The notes under the pieces were generated by a model. The model was given only the letters and a program-made list of their open reading frames with translations. It was not told the DNA's origin and searched no databases. DNA of 57,504 nucleotides from an uncultured Alphaproteobacteria bacterium (GTDB lineage: Bacteria; Pseudomonadota; Alphaproteobacteria; Caulobacterales; Hyphomonadaceae), in assembly GCA_903842595.1 (NCBI GenBank), contig CAIMMO010000243.1:1-57504 (forward strand), given 5' to 3'. Position 1 is the stretch's first letter; each line of letters opens with the position of its first letter. Position numbers and translations under genes: made by a program. Positions 1-8,650 of this stretch are shown one piece after another.

Positions 1-130
1 GCTTGACCTAGACCCCTAGCAGGGGATTTATCCACACCGCCTGCGCACCGCAAAATGGTGGGCGTCGAATTATCGGAACGCATGGGCGTCGATTGTTCGG
101 AATAGGTGGGCGTCATCATCGGAATCCGCA
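1..130. mobile_element. End of an IS21-like insertion sequence (partial)
   Basis: This segment carries three copies of a TGGGCGTC...CGGAA motif spaced exactly 24 bp apart, running up to a final CA at 130. Multiple terminal repeats of this kind, with copies of TGGGCGTC and TCGGAAT, are typical of the ends of IS21-family elements, so the istA/istB genes would lie outside the window to the left. A short plus-strand frame at 2-19 ends in TAG and might be the last codons of istB, but this is too short to call. The motif comparison is from memory of the family; the repeat spacing is seen directly. Confidence 0.6.
59..125 (+). repeat. Three 24-bp-period terminal repeats
   Basis: Repeat units begin at 59, 83 and 107. 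Each starts TGGGCGTC and has CGGAA 12 to 15 bases further on. In IS21-type elements such repeats are transposase binding sites. Only three units are present and there is no spacer variation, so this is not a CRISPR array. Confidence 0.8.
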
Positions 131-136
131 CGCGCC

Positions 137-1024
137 CTAGAAGCTTATGTCCTTGCCTTCCAGCCCCGGCAGTTTCAGCACGATCATTAGATCGCGGATT
201 TCCTGGCGGGCGGCGACGTGGCTCATCGTGAAGGGGACGTTGGAACCGGCGTCGGTGAGGTCGAGCAGGCTGAGGCCCATGGGGAAGAGTTCACGGTAGA
301 TCACACGCTCGGACAGGCCGGGCGAGATGCGGAAGCCGATGCGGCGCGAGAGGTTTTCCAGGGCCTCGCCCACGCGCTGCTTGTTGCGGGCATCGAGGGG
401 CGACATTCGGTTGCGCATGACGATCCAGTCGATCGGCTTGCGGCTACTCTGGGCCTTCTGTTTACGGCATTCCCAGACCAGCTCGGCGTAGAAGCTGGGG
501 CGAGCGACTTCGAGGGTCTGGGGGTCGACATCGCCCAGCAGATCGAAGTCCACGAAACTGTCGTTCAGCGGCGTGATGAGCGTGTCCGCGGCGGAATGAG
601 CGGTGCGCGAGAGGAAAGTGTCGCCGCCGGGGGCGTCGATGATGATGAAGTTGCACTTTCCCGACAGACGCTTGAGGCTCTCCTCGAAATGACGGGACTC
701 TTCCTGCTCGGCCGCGTCTAGGTCACGCGCCTGGCTGGCGTCGATACGGACCATTTCCGGCATCGGCAGGGGCGCGCCGGTGTTGCGGATCCAGCGGCTG
801 CGGTTTTCGAGATAGCGGGCGAGAGAGCGCTGGCGGACGTCGAGGTCCATGATGCCGACGGTCATGCCCATGCGCAGGAGGCCGATCGACAGGTGCATCG
901 CCACCGTCGACTTGCCCGCGCCGCCCTTTTCGTTGCCGACGACGATCGTATGCGCGAGACTGTTACGGCCCATCGTATCCAGATTGGAGCCTGCATTGGG
1001 GGCTGTCATGAGCGTGGCGACCAT
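137..1024 (-). CDS. mipZ: MipZ-type division-plane ATPase
   Basis: Cytosolic P-loop ATPase of the ParA/MinD superfamily. In Caulobacter, MipZ binds ParB at the poles, forms a gradient and blocks FtsZ polymerisation away from midcell. The 295-residue product has the deviant Walker A motif KGGAGKST at 33-40, the following MDLDVRQRSL segment at 59-68 that is typical of MipZ, and a Walker B strand IIIDAPGGDT at 127-136. Length fits the family. The first ATG (1024) has no clear Shine-Dalgarno sequence; ATG codons at 1009 and 973 are alternatives. It starts 4 bases after the stop of the upstream small membrane protein, suggesting co-transcription. The stop codon lies only about 7 bases from an IS21-like end, so the last residues could have been altered by that insertion. 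parB is not in the window. Confidence 0.9.
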   Translation of the reverse strand: MVATLMTAPNAGSNLDTMGRNSLAHTIVVGNEKGGAGKSTVAMHLSIGLLRMGMTVGIMDLDVRQRSLARYLENRSRWIRNTGAPLPMPEMVRIDASQARDLDAAEQEESRHFEESLKRLSGKCNFIIIDAPGGDTFLSRTAHSAADTLITPLNDSFVDFDLLGDVDPQTLEVARPSFYAELVWECRKQKAQSSRKPIDWIVMRNRMSPLDARNKQRVGEALENLSRRIGFRISPGLSERVIYRELFPMGLSLLDLTDAGSNVPFTMSHVAARQEIRDLMIVLKLPGLEGKDISF

Positions 1025-1028
1025 CGTG

Positions 1029-1625
1029 CTACCAGGCCCGGATCGGCGCTACGACGCGGGGCGGGCCGGAGACGGCGGAGAGTTCTACGCACAGGGCGGC
1101 GAGTGTCGCGTCTTCCGCATCGTTCCAGTCCATCCGGACATTGTGGGGCGGCGCATCATACCTGGCCAGGGCGCCTCCAATATCTGAGGTACGCCGCTGG
1201 AGGCCGGCAAGGACGGCGAGGCCGGCATGGGTCATTCCGCAGTGCGGATTGCCTGAACGGGCGACGGGCGAGAAGCGGCGCGCGGTATCCGCGGGGGTGC
1301 TGTCCACGCTGCCGGACAGCATCACCGGAATGAACAGGTCCGGATGATCCGGAAGGGGACCCAGAACGTCCAGCGCCAGGGTGAGATCGGCGATTTCCGC
1401 TGACAATACCGTCAGTTTCGCTTCGAGGCTTGCGACCAGCTCTTCTTCGGTCGGCGGCAGCGGGAGGGCGGCCATGTCGGCTTCGGGTGGCGGCGCGGAG
1501 AAGCGTGGTTCGGGAGCCGGCGTTGCGGCGTTCGCAGCCGGGCCAAAACGCATGCACAGCGCGACAGCCAGCGTGCAGACGCTGAACCCAAGCAATCGCA
1601 GGTAGCTCACGAGATAGTCACTCAT
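1029..1625 (-). CDS. Hypothetical single-pass membrane protein
   Basis: I do not recognise this 198-residue protein. Residues 8-25 form a hydrophobic segment that is either a signal anchor or a signal peptide (an ANAA sequence follows at 31-34). A proline/alanine-rich linker (35-58) leads to a short helical, coiled-coil-prone stretch (60-88), then a mixed C-terminal half with an isolated PHCGMTH sequence. It ends 4 bases before mipZ, so the two are probably one transcription unit, running away from the divergent panC. A role in division with MipZ is only a guess from the coupling. Confidence 0.65.
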   Translation of the reverse strand: MSDYLVSYLRLLGFSVCTLAVALCMRFGPAANAATPAPEPRFSAPPPEADMAALPLPPTEEELVASLEAKLTVLSAEIADLTLALDVLGPLPDHPDLFIPVMLSGSVDSTPADTARRFSPVARSGNPHCGMTHAGLAVLAGLQRRTSDIGGALARYDAPPHNVRMDWNDAEDATLAALCVELSAVSGPPRVVAPIRAW

Positions 1626-1766
1626 CGGCGAAAGATCGGTCGGGTGGGTTAAGGACCGATAAAGCCTCAGGGCGCCTGCGCGGTCTGGCGCGATTGATCC
1701 GCATCTGGAACAGGCCTAGAAGCCCGCGCCTGATCGGCGCTCCGCACGTCTGCGGCTCTGGAAGGG

Positions 1767-2651
1767 TTGGTTTTGGCGAAGCGAAACGGAATGGTCGTCG
1801 CCCGCACCCGCGCCGAGGCGCTGGACTGGCGCAGGCAGATGCGGGCGCAGGGCAAGCGCATCGCATTTGCGCCGACCATGGGGGCGCTGCATGCCGGGCA
1901 TGTCAGCCTGATCAAGCTGGGGCTGGAAAAGACGGATGTGGCAGCATCCTCAATCTTCGTGAACCCTACGCAGTTTGCGGCTCATGAGGACCTGTCGACC
2001 TATCCGCGCTCCGAGGCGAACGACCTTGCGAAGCTGGCCGAGGCGGGATGTTCGTTTTGCTACTGCCCCTTGCCCACTGAGATGTATCCGCCGGGGGATT
2101 CGACGCGGGTGATGGTGAAGGACCTTTCCCACATTCTTGAGGGCGAAGTTCGGCCGCACTTCTTCGAAGGCGTGGCGAGCGTGGTAAGCCGGCTGTTCCT
2201 GCATGTCGGGCCGGACGTCGCCGTGTTCGGCGAGAAGGATTACCAGCAGCTTCTGGTGATCAGGCGCATGGTGCAGGACCTCGGCTTCGGGATCGAGATC
2301 TTGGGCGGGCCGACCTTACGTGAGGCGGATGGTCTCGCGATGTCGTCGCGCAATGCCTATCTCACCGCCGAAGAGCGCGCGCGTTCGGCAGGGCTGGCGC
2401 GCGTGATGCGCGAGACGGCGGCACTGCTGGAAGGCGGCGCCGGCATTCGCGCGGCGACGGACGCGGCGAAGGCCGAAATCCTCGCCGCGGGATTCACCTC
2501 GGTCGATTATGTCGAAGCGCGGCGCGCCGACACGCTGGCCCCGTTCGGCCTGGAGTGCGCACCGGTGGGGGCGAGCGGCCGGCTGCTCGTGGCGGCGCGC
2601 ATGGGCAAGACGCGGCTCATCGACAATGTGGGGTTTGTGCGGCGGGGTTGA
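1767..2651 (+). CDS. panC: Pantothenate synthetase
   Basis: Condenses pantoate with beta-alanine using ATP to make pantothenate, the precursor of coenzyme A. The nucleotidylyltransferase signature PTMGALHAGH (36-45) is visible, followed by SSIFVNPTQF, FGEKDYQQL and MSSRNAYL, all standard PanC landmarks. The 294-residue length is normal. The longest frame starts at TTG 1767; an ATG at 1791 gives a protein eight residues shorter that still keeps the whole catalytic region. I prefer neither strongly. panB is not adjacent. The gene is divergent from the mipZ pair, with 141 bp between them that should hold both promoters. Confidence 0.95.
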   Translation: MVLAKRNGMVVARTRAEALDWRRQMRAQGKRIAFAPTMGALHAGHVSLIKLGLEKTDVAASSIFVNPTQFAAHEDLSTYPRSEANDLAKLAEAGCSFCYCPLPTEMYPPGDSTRVMVKDLSHILEGEVRPHFFEGVASVVSRLFLHVGPDVAVFGEKDYQQLLVIRRMVQDLGFGIEILGGPTLREADGLAMSSRNAYLTAEERARSAGLARVMRETAALLEGGAGIRAATDAAKAEILAAGFTSVDYVEARRADTLAPFGLECAPVGASGRLLVAARMGKTRLIDNVGFVRRG

Positions 2652-2681
2652 TTCCGCCGCAACAGCCCCGCTCAAGCAAGC

Positions 2682-4355
2682 TCAAGCGCTTCGAACGGTC
2701 CGCAAGAAATCTTCGACATCCCTCTTGAGGCGTTCGCCGCTCTCGGCCAGCTGCGCTGCGGCGTCCAGCACCTCGGCTGACCCGGAGCTTGTCGCCGCGG
2801 ACGCTTCGGTGACGCCGTTTATGTTCTCCGAGACTTCCGACGTTGCTGCGGACGCCTGCTGGACGTTGCGTGAGATTTCCTGAGTCGCCGCGGCCTGTTG
2901 TGAAACAGCTGACGAGATGCTCATGCCGAACTCCTGCACCCGGTTGATGGTGAGCGTGATCTCCTCGATCGCCTCCGTCGACAAACTCGTGGCTTCCTGA
3001 ATTGCGCGAACCTGTCCTGCGATTTCTTCGGTCGCCCTTGCCGTCTGGGTGGCAAGGTTCTTGACCTCCGCTGCCACAACCGCGAACCCCCGACCTGACT
3101 CGCCTGCGCGGGCAGCCTCGATCGTTGCGTTGAGTGCAAGAAGGTTGGTTTGGCCTGCAATTTCGTTGATCAACGTAACGACGGTGCCGATCCTCTGGCT
3201 TGCTGCGGCGAGCGCCTTGATCTTCTCGTTTGTCTGCCCTGCCTGCATTACCGCGCCCGCGATTGCATCGCTCGAGCGGTCCACCTGGTTGCCGATCTCC
3301 ATAATCGATGCAGACAGTTGCTCTGTGGCCGCGGCGACAGATTGAACATTGTCCGTCGTCTGCTGCGACGCTGAGGCCACGACCTGCGACTGACGAGAGG
3401 CGAGGCCTGCCGTTTGCGATAGCGATTGTGCAGTGACTTGCAATTCCGTCGCTGCGGTGCTTACGGCAGTGACAATTCCTCCAACCGACACCTCGAACCC
3501 GTGCGCCAGGTCCTGCATGATCTTGCTGCGATCTGTCACGGCGCGGCGTGCAGCCTCCCCCTGCGCGGCGCGAAGGTTTGCGGCTTCCACCATCCCGCTT
3601 TTGAAGATCTCGACCGCCCTGGCCATCAGCCCGATCTCGTCCCGCCGATTGCGCGCAGGGATTTCCGTCGTGGTGTCGCCTGCCGACAGGGCGGTCATCG
3701 CGCGGGTCATGCTGGCAATTGGGTTGATGATGCCCCGCATCGCGAGAAAATTCACTGCGGCGATGATTGCAGCTGCGACAATGAGAGCAGCGACGATAAT
3801 AATCTGGAGCGTTTGCTTCTCCCGCGTGACATCAGTGTTTGTCTGGCCTGAAGCGCTCTGGATCCGGTCTCCTGCTGACTCCATGTCGGCCTCCAGGGCC
3901 TCGAAATTGCGGATGAACTCGGGGAACCCGGCGCTTGCCGCCGCGCTGTCAGTTCTTGCAAGCTGAACTATGGCGCTTGCGCTCGCAACGTAAGCGTCCA
4001 GGCGGGGCTGCAAGGCAAGCAAGGTCTGTTCTATGTCGTCGGACAGTTTCAGTTGCGCGTTTTGTCCGATGCTCGCCTTGAAATCTTCGCTGTGCTGGCG
4101 GACCTCAGCGGCAGCCGCGGAAACAGCGGCGCCGTCGCCCTCTGCGCTTGCCTTCAGAGCAAGCAGTACATCGCCCCGAAGCGCGTCGTGCATCATGTCC
4201 GCTTGCATGTGATTTCGAATGGCGGCGGCGAGCGTACTGACCCGATCAACGCCGGTCGCCACGATGGTCATGCCGGTCAGGCCAATGGCCCCAACCGCCA
4301 AGGTCACCAAAACTGAAATCAACGCGCTGAAGGTCAAGTTCTGACGAGTGTTCAC
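2682..4355 (-). CDS. Methyl-accepting chemotaxis protein
   Basis: Transmembrane chemoreceptor that would control a CheA kinase. I set the start at GTG 4355 because AGGAG lies 7 bases upstream and the first membrane helix follows at once; the longer frame upstream is basic and not membrane-like. The 557-residue product has TM1 (about 9-33), a four-helix-type sensing domain of about 150 residues, TM2 (about 185-206), a HAMP domain (about 207-255) and a cytoplasmic signalling coiled coil with the hairpin tip [12 protein letters not shown] at 398-409. The C-terminus lacks a CheR-docking pentapeptide (NWETF-like). No che genes are nearby, so it is an orphan receptor; the ligand cannot be read from sequence. 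Confidence 0.92.
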   Translation of the reverse strand: MNTRQNLTFSALISVLVTLAVGAIGLTGMTIVATGVDRVSTLAAAIRNHMQADMMHDALRGDVLLALKASAEGDGAAVSAAAAEVRQHSEDFKASIGQNAQLKLSDDIEQTLLALQPRLDAYVASASAIVQLARTDSAAASAGFPEFIRNFEALEADMESAGDRIQSASGQTNTDVTREKQTLQIIIVAALIVAAAIIAAVNFLAMRGIINPIASMTRAMTALSAGDTTTEIPARNRRDEIGLMARAVEIFKSGMVEAANLRAAQGEAARRAVTDRSKIMQDLAHGFEVSVGGIVTAVSTAATELQVTAQSLSQTAGLASRQSQVVASASQQTTDNVQSVAAATEQLSASIMEIGNQVDRSSDAIAGAVMQAGQTNEKIKALAAASQRIGTVVTLINEIAGQTNLLALNATIEAARAGESGRGFAVVAAEVKNLATQTARATEEIAGQVRAIQEATSLSTEAIEEITLTINRVQEFGMSISSAVSQQAAATQEISRNVQQASAATSEVSENINGVTEASAATSSGSAEVLDAAAQLAESGERLKRDVEDFLRTVRSA

Positions 4356-4362
4356 TGTAGAA

Positions 4363-4367
4363 CTCCT
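4363..4367 (-). promoter_or_regulatory. Shine-Dalgarno site fixing the chemoreceptor start
   Basis: AGGAG on the minus strand lies 7 bases before GTG 4355. It is the only good ribosome-binding site ahead of the first transmembrane helix and decides the start. Confidence 0.7.
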
Positions 4368-4446
4368 GAAAAAGCGCGATACATCGACCCGGTTCCAAGC
4401 GTGCGCGGCGCACTTTGCTGGTCGATGGAGAACTTGACGTCGAGCA

Positions 4447-4812
4447 CTAAGGCGCGACGCTTGAGAGCCGGCATGGATAAGGCGCGCCAGCCGGATTTTG
4501 GGAGCGCTCTCCACCTTTGCTAGCAATCAGCAAAATCTCCGATCGAACATGCAAAAGTGCAGCAGTTGCACACGGCTTGAGATGCTTGGTTGTCTCAGAA
4601 ATTTGCGCCGACATCTCGATGATCAGCCTTGCGGACTTGATCGCCGCCATCAGTGCTGGAAGTCTTTCATCGACACCGGCCGCCTCGATAGCGGACGTCC
4701 TCGACCCAAGTCCGTTCAGCAGGCGAAGCGCGCTGGTGAAGCCTCGCTGCCCGTCTGGTTCGCATGGGTCCTCGCCGACGCTTTCGCGCCGCTTCCGTAT
4801 ACGGACATGCAT
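4447..4812 (-). CDS. Possible small hypothetical protein
   Basis: Open frame of 121 codons upstream of the chemoreceptor, ATG preceded by AGGGGC. The middle (about 35-100) reads like a helical soluble protein and is not arginine-rich, unlike the competing plus-strand frame over the same bases. Third-position GC looks lower than in neighbouring genes, so it may be recent or not coding. No family recognised. If real, it would be transcribed just ahead of the receptor (gap about 90 bp). Confidence 0.4.
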   Translation of the reverse strand: MHVRIRKRRESVGEDPCEPDGQRGFTSALRLLNGLGSRTSAIEAAGVDERLPALMAAIKSARLIIEMSAQISETTKHLKPCATAALLHVRSEILLIASKGGERSQNPAGAPYPCRLSSVAP

Positions 4813-5142
4813 TCAATTGCCCCTGCCGTTCATTTCGTCTGCCAATCCCCCGACTGACAGGAGGAAAATCGGCCAGTCGCGCGAAGCAAAGGTTAATCAA
4901 GCCATCCGGCGGCTCTTTCAGCGCCCCACAATAGGTAGCAAGCGCAATCGGGCTGCGAGAGAGAGAGAGTTTCGTTTACAGAGGGCACGGCGCCGTTAAC
5001 GCCCTGACGCGCCCGAGAGATCGCAGCTGGATCCAAAGGCTACCGTCTGAATTTCGGGAGCGGGCCAGGCCGGGTTGATTCGCGCACGGATGGTTAGATC
5101 TCGATCGACACCGACCATCCGCGTTGTGGCAGCTTCAGACGC
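4813..5142. other. 330-bp intergenic stretch
   Basis: I see no credible gene here. It contains a short GA-repeat run near 4954-4969 and, close to the DUF1489 gene end, an inverted repeat CGGATGGT (5087-5094) / ACCATCCG (5114-5121) that could act in transcription termination of that minus-strand gene. Confidence 0.5.
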
Positions 5143-5571
5143 TCACCAAGCCAACGCTTCCTTCAGCGCAGCTTCCAGATCGGCTGACAGGGCGGGCCCC
5201 TTGCCGTCGAGATCGGACGGCGCGTCGCCTGGCTCGAGATAGCGCCAGCCCTGGAAGGGGCGCTTCTTGCGTGACTTGGTACGGATCAGTTCGGGGTCGA
5301 GGAGGATGCGGCACATGGATTTTCCGTCCTTATCCTTGAACTCCTCGAAGCCGATGATGCGCTGGCGCACGATGATGAAGTGCTTGATGACCCAGTAGAG
5401 GGAGCCGCCATCGAGCATTTCGGTCGCGCGCTTTGGCGACATGCGGGTGTCGTGCCAGGGCGTTGCCGGCTTGCCCTTCTTCGTGATGCTGGCCACGCAC
5501 TTGTCCTGCCATTCGGCCAGGTCTTCGACGTTTTCCGCGCCGACGCACAGCTTGATCATGTGAAGCGCCAT
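5143..5571 (-). CDS. DUF1489 family protein
   Basis: Small cytosolic protein of 142 residues. The opening LHMIKLCVGAENVEDLAEWQ and the central PKRATEMLDGGSLYWVIK segment match the alphaproteobacterial DUF1489 family, which has no established function. Conserved landmarks include RQRIIGFEEF and a basic RTKSRKKRPFQGWRYL stretch that could bind nucleic acid. Length is normal for the family. It appears monocistronic: the next minus-strand gene upstream starts at 6383 and ends 77 bp before this one. Confidence 0.85.
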   Translation of the reverse strand: MALHMIKLCVGAENVEDLAEWQDKCVASITKKGKPATPWHDTRMSPKRATEMLDGGSLYWVIKHFIIVRQRIIGFEEFKDKDGKSMCRILLDPELIRTKSRKKRPFQGWRYLEPGDAPSDLDGKGPALSADLEAALKEALAW

Positions 5572-5648
5572 GCGGGGGAGCTAAGCTATGAGTCTCGGCC
5601 GGGGCAACCGGGCGGCGCATGATAGCTGGGGACGCGTTGTCGCGCGGG

Positions 5649-6383
5649 CTACTGGGCCCGGGCCATGAGGCTGGGCGCCACATTGTAGGGCTGTTCGCGC
5701 GAAGCGAGGTCCTGCTCGCCATCGCCCGCGAGGCCGAAGGCGATGTCGGTGAGCTGGACCTTGATGGTACGTTCCTCGGAGATGCCCCAGCGGCCGCCCT
5801 TGGCGTACACTTCATAGTCCATGACGTAAGAAACGCCCCAGCGTTCGGAGTATCCGAAATTGTAGCGCTGGCGGTATTGCGACACCTCCGTGCCGTCCTC
5901 GAGCGTCACGGGGCGCTCGATCGTGTAATCGATGCGGCTGACGAAGCCCGATACCGGGTCAAGTTGCACGCGGCCTGCCATGCCGGCCGAGAATGGCGCA
6001 TCGAACTCCGTGTCGTTCTTCGACATCCTGTGCTTGAAGGCGACGGCCATCGCCTCAGGAGCGCCTGCAATGCGGGCGTCGCCGAGGCTGGGGCGGAGGT
6101 CGTCGGCAAAGAGGCGGCTGTCGGCCTGCCGTTCGGCGCGCCAGCCGTCAACGACGGCGTCGAGCTCGTCATTGTCTCCCTGTCGGAGGGTGAGCTTGAA
6201 GCGTTCGGCGGGCGGCGCGTAGGGGTCGTATTCGATCCGGCGGATAGCGTTGCCGCTGGTCAGCGTGGCATGGAAGGCGGCGCGCATGGCGGAGGGCGGC
6301 TCAACAGCGTCGAGCGCGCGCTCAAGCGCCTGTTCCGGGGGCAAACCGGCCCACGTGATGGCGAAGATAAGTAAGGCGGACAT
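5649..6383 (-). CDS. Hypothetical exported protein
   Basis: I do not recognise a named family. The 244-residue product opens with a short hydrophobic segment (about 2-13) that looks like a signal peptide without a basic n-region, so the true start may differ. The rest is polar and rich in predicted beta structure, with repeated acidic/aromatic segments (for example VSGFVSRIDYTIERPV and YNFGYSERWGVSYVMDYEVY), consistent with a periplasmic or outer-membrane-associated protein. It stands alone between the DUF1489 gene and the leucine-degradation cluster. Confidence 0.65.
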   Translation of the reverse strand: MSALLIFAITWAGLPPEQALERALDAVEPPSAMRAAFHATLTSGNAIRRIEYDPYAPPAERFKLTLRQGDNDELDAVVDGWRAERQADSRLFADDLRPSLGDARIAGAPEAMAVAFKHRMSKNDTEFDAPFSAGMAGRVQLDPVSGFVSRIDYTIERPVTLEDGTEVSQYRQRYNFGYSERWGVSYVMDYEVYAKGGRWGISEERTIKVQLTDIAFGLAGDGEQDLASREQPYNVAPSLMARAQ

Positions 6384-6581
6384 TTCGCGCGATCCGTTCC
6401 GGCCCCGGGGAAGACGACCCTTGTCGCCAGGACAACCCTTGCCAAGGAATGTGGCTGGAATTGGCCCCGCAACATGAATTCGAACCGGCGACTGCTGACG
6501 CCCAGTGTGCGGCGGCCATGGTGAACGAAATCCGAATCATACGGGGCGTGATTGGGGCGGAGCTGCGATTGTTCTGGCCCC

Positions 6582-8600
6582 CTACTCTGGCAGGGCTTCC
6601 AGACGCACCAGAATGGCGCCATCGGTGGTCTGCATGCCGGCACTGGCGGAGACCTCGGAAATCTTCCCGTCGCGCGGGGCGGTCAGCGTGTGTTCCATCT
6701 TCATGGCCTCGAGGACGACCAGCGCATCGCCACGCATCACATTCTGTCCGGCGGTGATCTTTACCTCAAGCACCTTGCCAGGCATCGGCGCGCGGACATC
6801 GTCGCCGCCAGCGAGTGCTTCAATGGCGTGGGTGTAGTCGGGTCCGCGCAGGGCGAGCGCGCGGCCGTTGGCGAAGAGGACAGGGCCGTCGCTGAGCGCG
6901 CGGACTGCGCCGAAGACATCGGAGCCATCGACAGCCCCGAATACGAGGACGCCGGATTCGGTCGGGACGATGTCCATATCGACATCGAAGCTATCCTCGC
7001 CGATGTAGGCGCGGGGGTCGCCCGCGATGTCTGGAGACATGCGGATGGATTTCGCGATGTCACCGACCATGAAGGTACGCATTGTGCGAGGGGCGGCGTT
7101 GACGCGGAAGCCGTCGCTGATGCTCCACGGGTCAGCACCGTCGGGCTGCAGCGCGGCAAGCCCGGTGGCGCCGAGGATCATCATGTCGGCAAGTTCGGCG
7201 TCAGTTGGCTCAGCAAGCTCGGCGAGATCGGCTTCGACGGTGTTGGTAGTCGCAACGCCTGCGCGGAAATCATCGTGGTCGAGCAGGTTGGCGAGCAAAG
7301 CGAGGTTGGTCGTCACGGGCCAGACTTCGGCCTCGCGGAGTGCGTCGCCAAGGGCGTCGAGCGCATCATTGCGCGTGGGGCCGTGGGCGATCGCCTTGGC
7401 AATCATGCTGTCATAGGTCGCAGGGATTTCGTCGCCCTCGTCCACTGCGCTGTCGAGGCGGAGGCTGATGCCGTGGTCATCGTCGTCGGCTTCGTCGGCG
7501 AAGGCGGAGAGATCGAAGCGCTCGAGGCGGCCGGAGGATGGGAGGAAGCCGCGTGCAGGGTCCTCGGCGCAGAGGCGCGCTTCGACGGCGTGGCCGGTGA
7601 GCGCGATCTGCGATTGGGCCGGGAGCTTTTCGCCGCTGGCGACCCTAAACTGAAGTTCGACGAGGTCGAGGCCGGTGATCAGTTCGGTGACGGGGTGCTC
7701 GACCTGGAGGCGTGTGTTCATTTCCATGAACCAGAAGCCGTCGGGACGCAGCGGGCCTGAGCCGTCGACGATGAACTCGATGGTGCCGGCGTTGCGATAG
7801 CCAACCGCCTTCGCGGCCATGAGGGCGGCGTCGGTCATTGCCCTGCGGACTTCCGCGGTCATGCCGGGGGCAGGCGCTTCCTCGATCACCTTCTGGCGAC
7901 GGCGCTGCAGCGAGCAGTCCCGCTCGAACAGGTGGATGTAGTTTCCGTGACTGTCGCCGAAAACCTGCACCTCGATGTGGCGCGGGCTCTGCACGAACTT
8001 CTCGACCAGCACACGATCATCGCCGAAACTCGCCTTCGCCTCGCGCTGGGCGCTGGCGAGGGCGGCTTCAAAATCGGCGTCGGCATCGACCTTGCGCATG
8101 CCGCGGCCGCCGCCGCCGGCGATGGCCTTGATGAGCACGGGGTAGCCGATCTTCTTCGCGGCAGCCTTCAGCGTTTTGGGGGACTGGTCCTCACCATGAT
8201 AGCCCGGCGTAACGGGGACGCCGTGCTTTTCCATCAGCGCCTTGGCGGCGTCCTTGAGGCCCATGGCGCGGATGGCTTCGGGCGGCGGCCCGATCCAGGT
8301 AAGGCCTGCCTTGGCGACGGCTTCGGCGAAGGCTGCATTTTCTGACAGAAAGCCATAGCCGGGATGGATCGCTTCGGCGCCCGACTCCCGAGCAGCGGCG
8401 ATGATGCGGTCGCCCCGGAGATAGCTTTCGGCCGAGGGCGCGGGGCCGATATGGACGGCTTCATCCGCCTCGCGCACGAAGGCTGAACCGGCGTCAGCGT
8501 CCGAATACACAGCGACCGTGCCTATCCCGAGCCTTCGGGCGGTACGCATGATCCGGCGGGAGATTTCGCCACGGTTGGCGATAAGGAGCGATGAGAACAT
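6582..8600 (-). CDS. mccA: Methylcrotonyl-CoA carboxylase, biotin-containing alpha subunit
   Basis: Carries biotin carboxylase and biotin carrier functions for 3-methylcrotonyl-CoA carboxylation in leucine breakdown. The 672-residue protein has the biotin carboxylase opening (LLIANRGEISRRI, 6-18), the glycine-rich ATP loop IAGGGGRGM, the EMNTRLQVEHPVTE active-site strand and, near the C-terminus, the biotinyl motif EAMKMEHT with the target lysine at 634. This is a normal length. Context with a matching beta subunit and an enoyl-CoA hydratase favours MCC over propionyl- or acetyl-CoA carboxylase; geranyl-CoA carboxylase is the main alternative. It is the last gene of the minus-strand cluster. 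Confidence 0.9.
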   Translation of the reverse strand: MFSSLLIANRGEISRRIMRTARRLGIGTVAVYSDADAGSAFVREADEAVHIGPAPSAESYLRGDRIIAAARESGAEAIHPGYGFLSENAAFAEAVAKAGLTWIGPPPEAIRAMGLKDAAKALMEKHGVPVTPGYHGEDQSPKTLKAAAKKIGYPVLIKAIAGGGGRGMRKVDADADFEAALASAQREAKASFGDDRVLVEKFVQSPRHIEVQVFGDSHGNYIHLFERDCSLQRRRQKVIEEAPAPGMTAEVRRAMTDAALMAAKAVGYRNAGTIEFIVDGSGPLRPDGFWFMEMNTRLQVEHPVTELITGLDLVELQFRVASGEKLPAQSQIALTGHAVEARLCAEDPARGFLPSSGRLERFDLSAFADEADDDDHGISLRLDSAVDEGDEIPATYDSMIAKAIAHGPTRNDALDALGDALREAEVWPVTTNLALLANLLDHDDFRAGVATTNTVEADLAELAEPTDAELADMMILGATGLAALQPDGADPWSISDGFRVNAAPRTMRTFMVGDIAKSIRMSPDIAGDPRAYIGEDSFDVDMDIVPTESGVLVFGAVDGSDVFGAVRALSDGPVLFANGRALALRGPDYTHAIEALAGGDDVRAPMPGKVLEVKITAGQNVMRGDALVVLEAMKMEHTLTAPRDGKISEVSASAGMQTTDGAILVRLEALPE

Positions 8601-8650
8601 CGCGCGAAACTAGAGAGATGCGCGACGCGCCACAAGCCGTCTAGTTGCCC

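Noticed and set aside
59-125. Short tandem repeats that could suggest a CRISPR array
   Set aside because: Only three units with no spacers; the pattern fits IS21 terminal repeats.
6465-6500. A GGTTCGAAT-like sequence on the minus strand resembling a tRNA T-loop
   Set aside because: The flanking bases do not form the 5-bp T-stem, and no acceptor, D or anticodon arms can be built around it.
6552-7760. Long plus-strand open frame of 402 codons
   Set aside because: It is antisense to mccA, whose motifs are complete; long antisense frames are common in GC-rich DNA.
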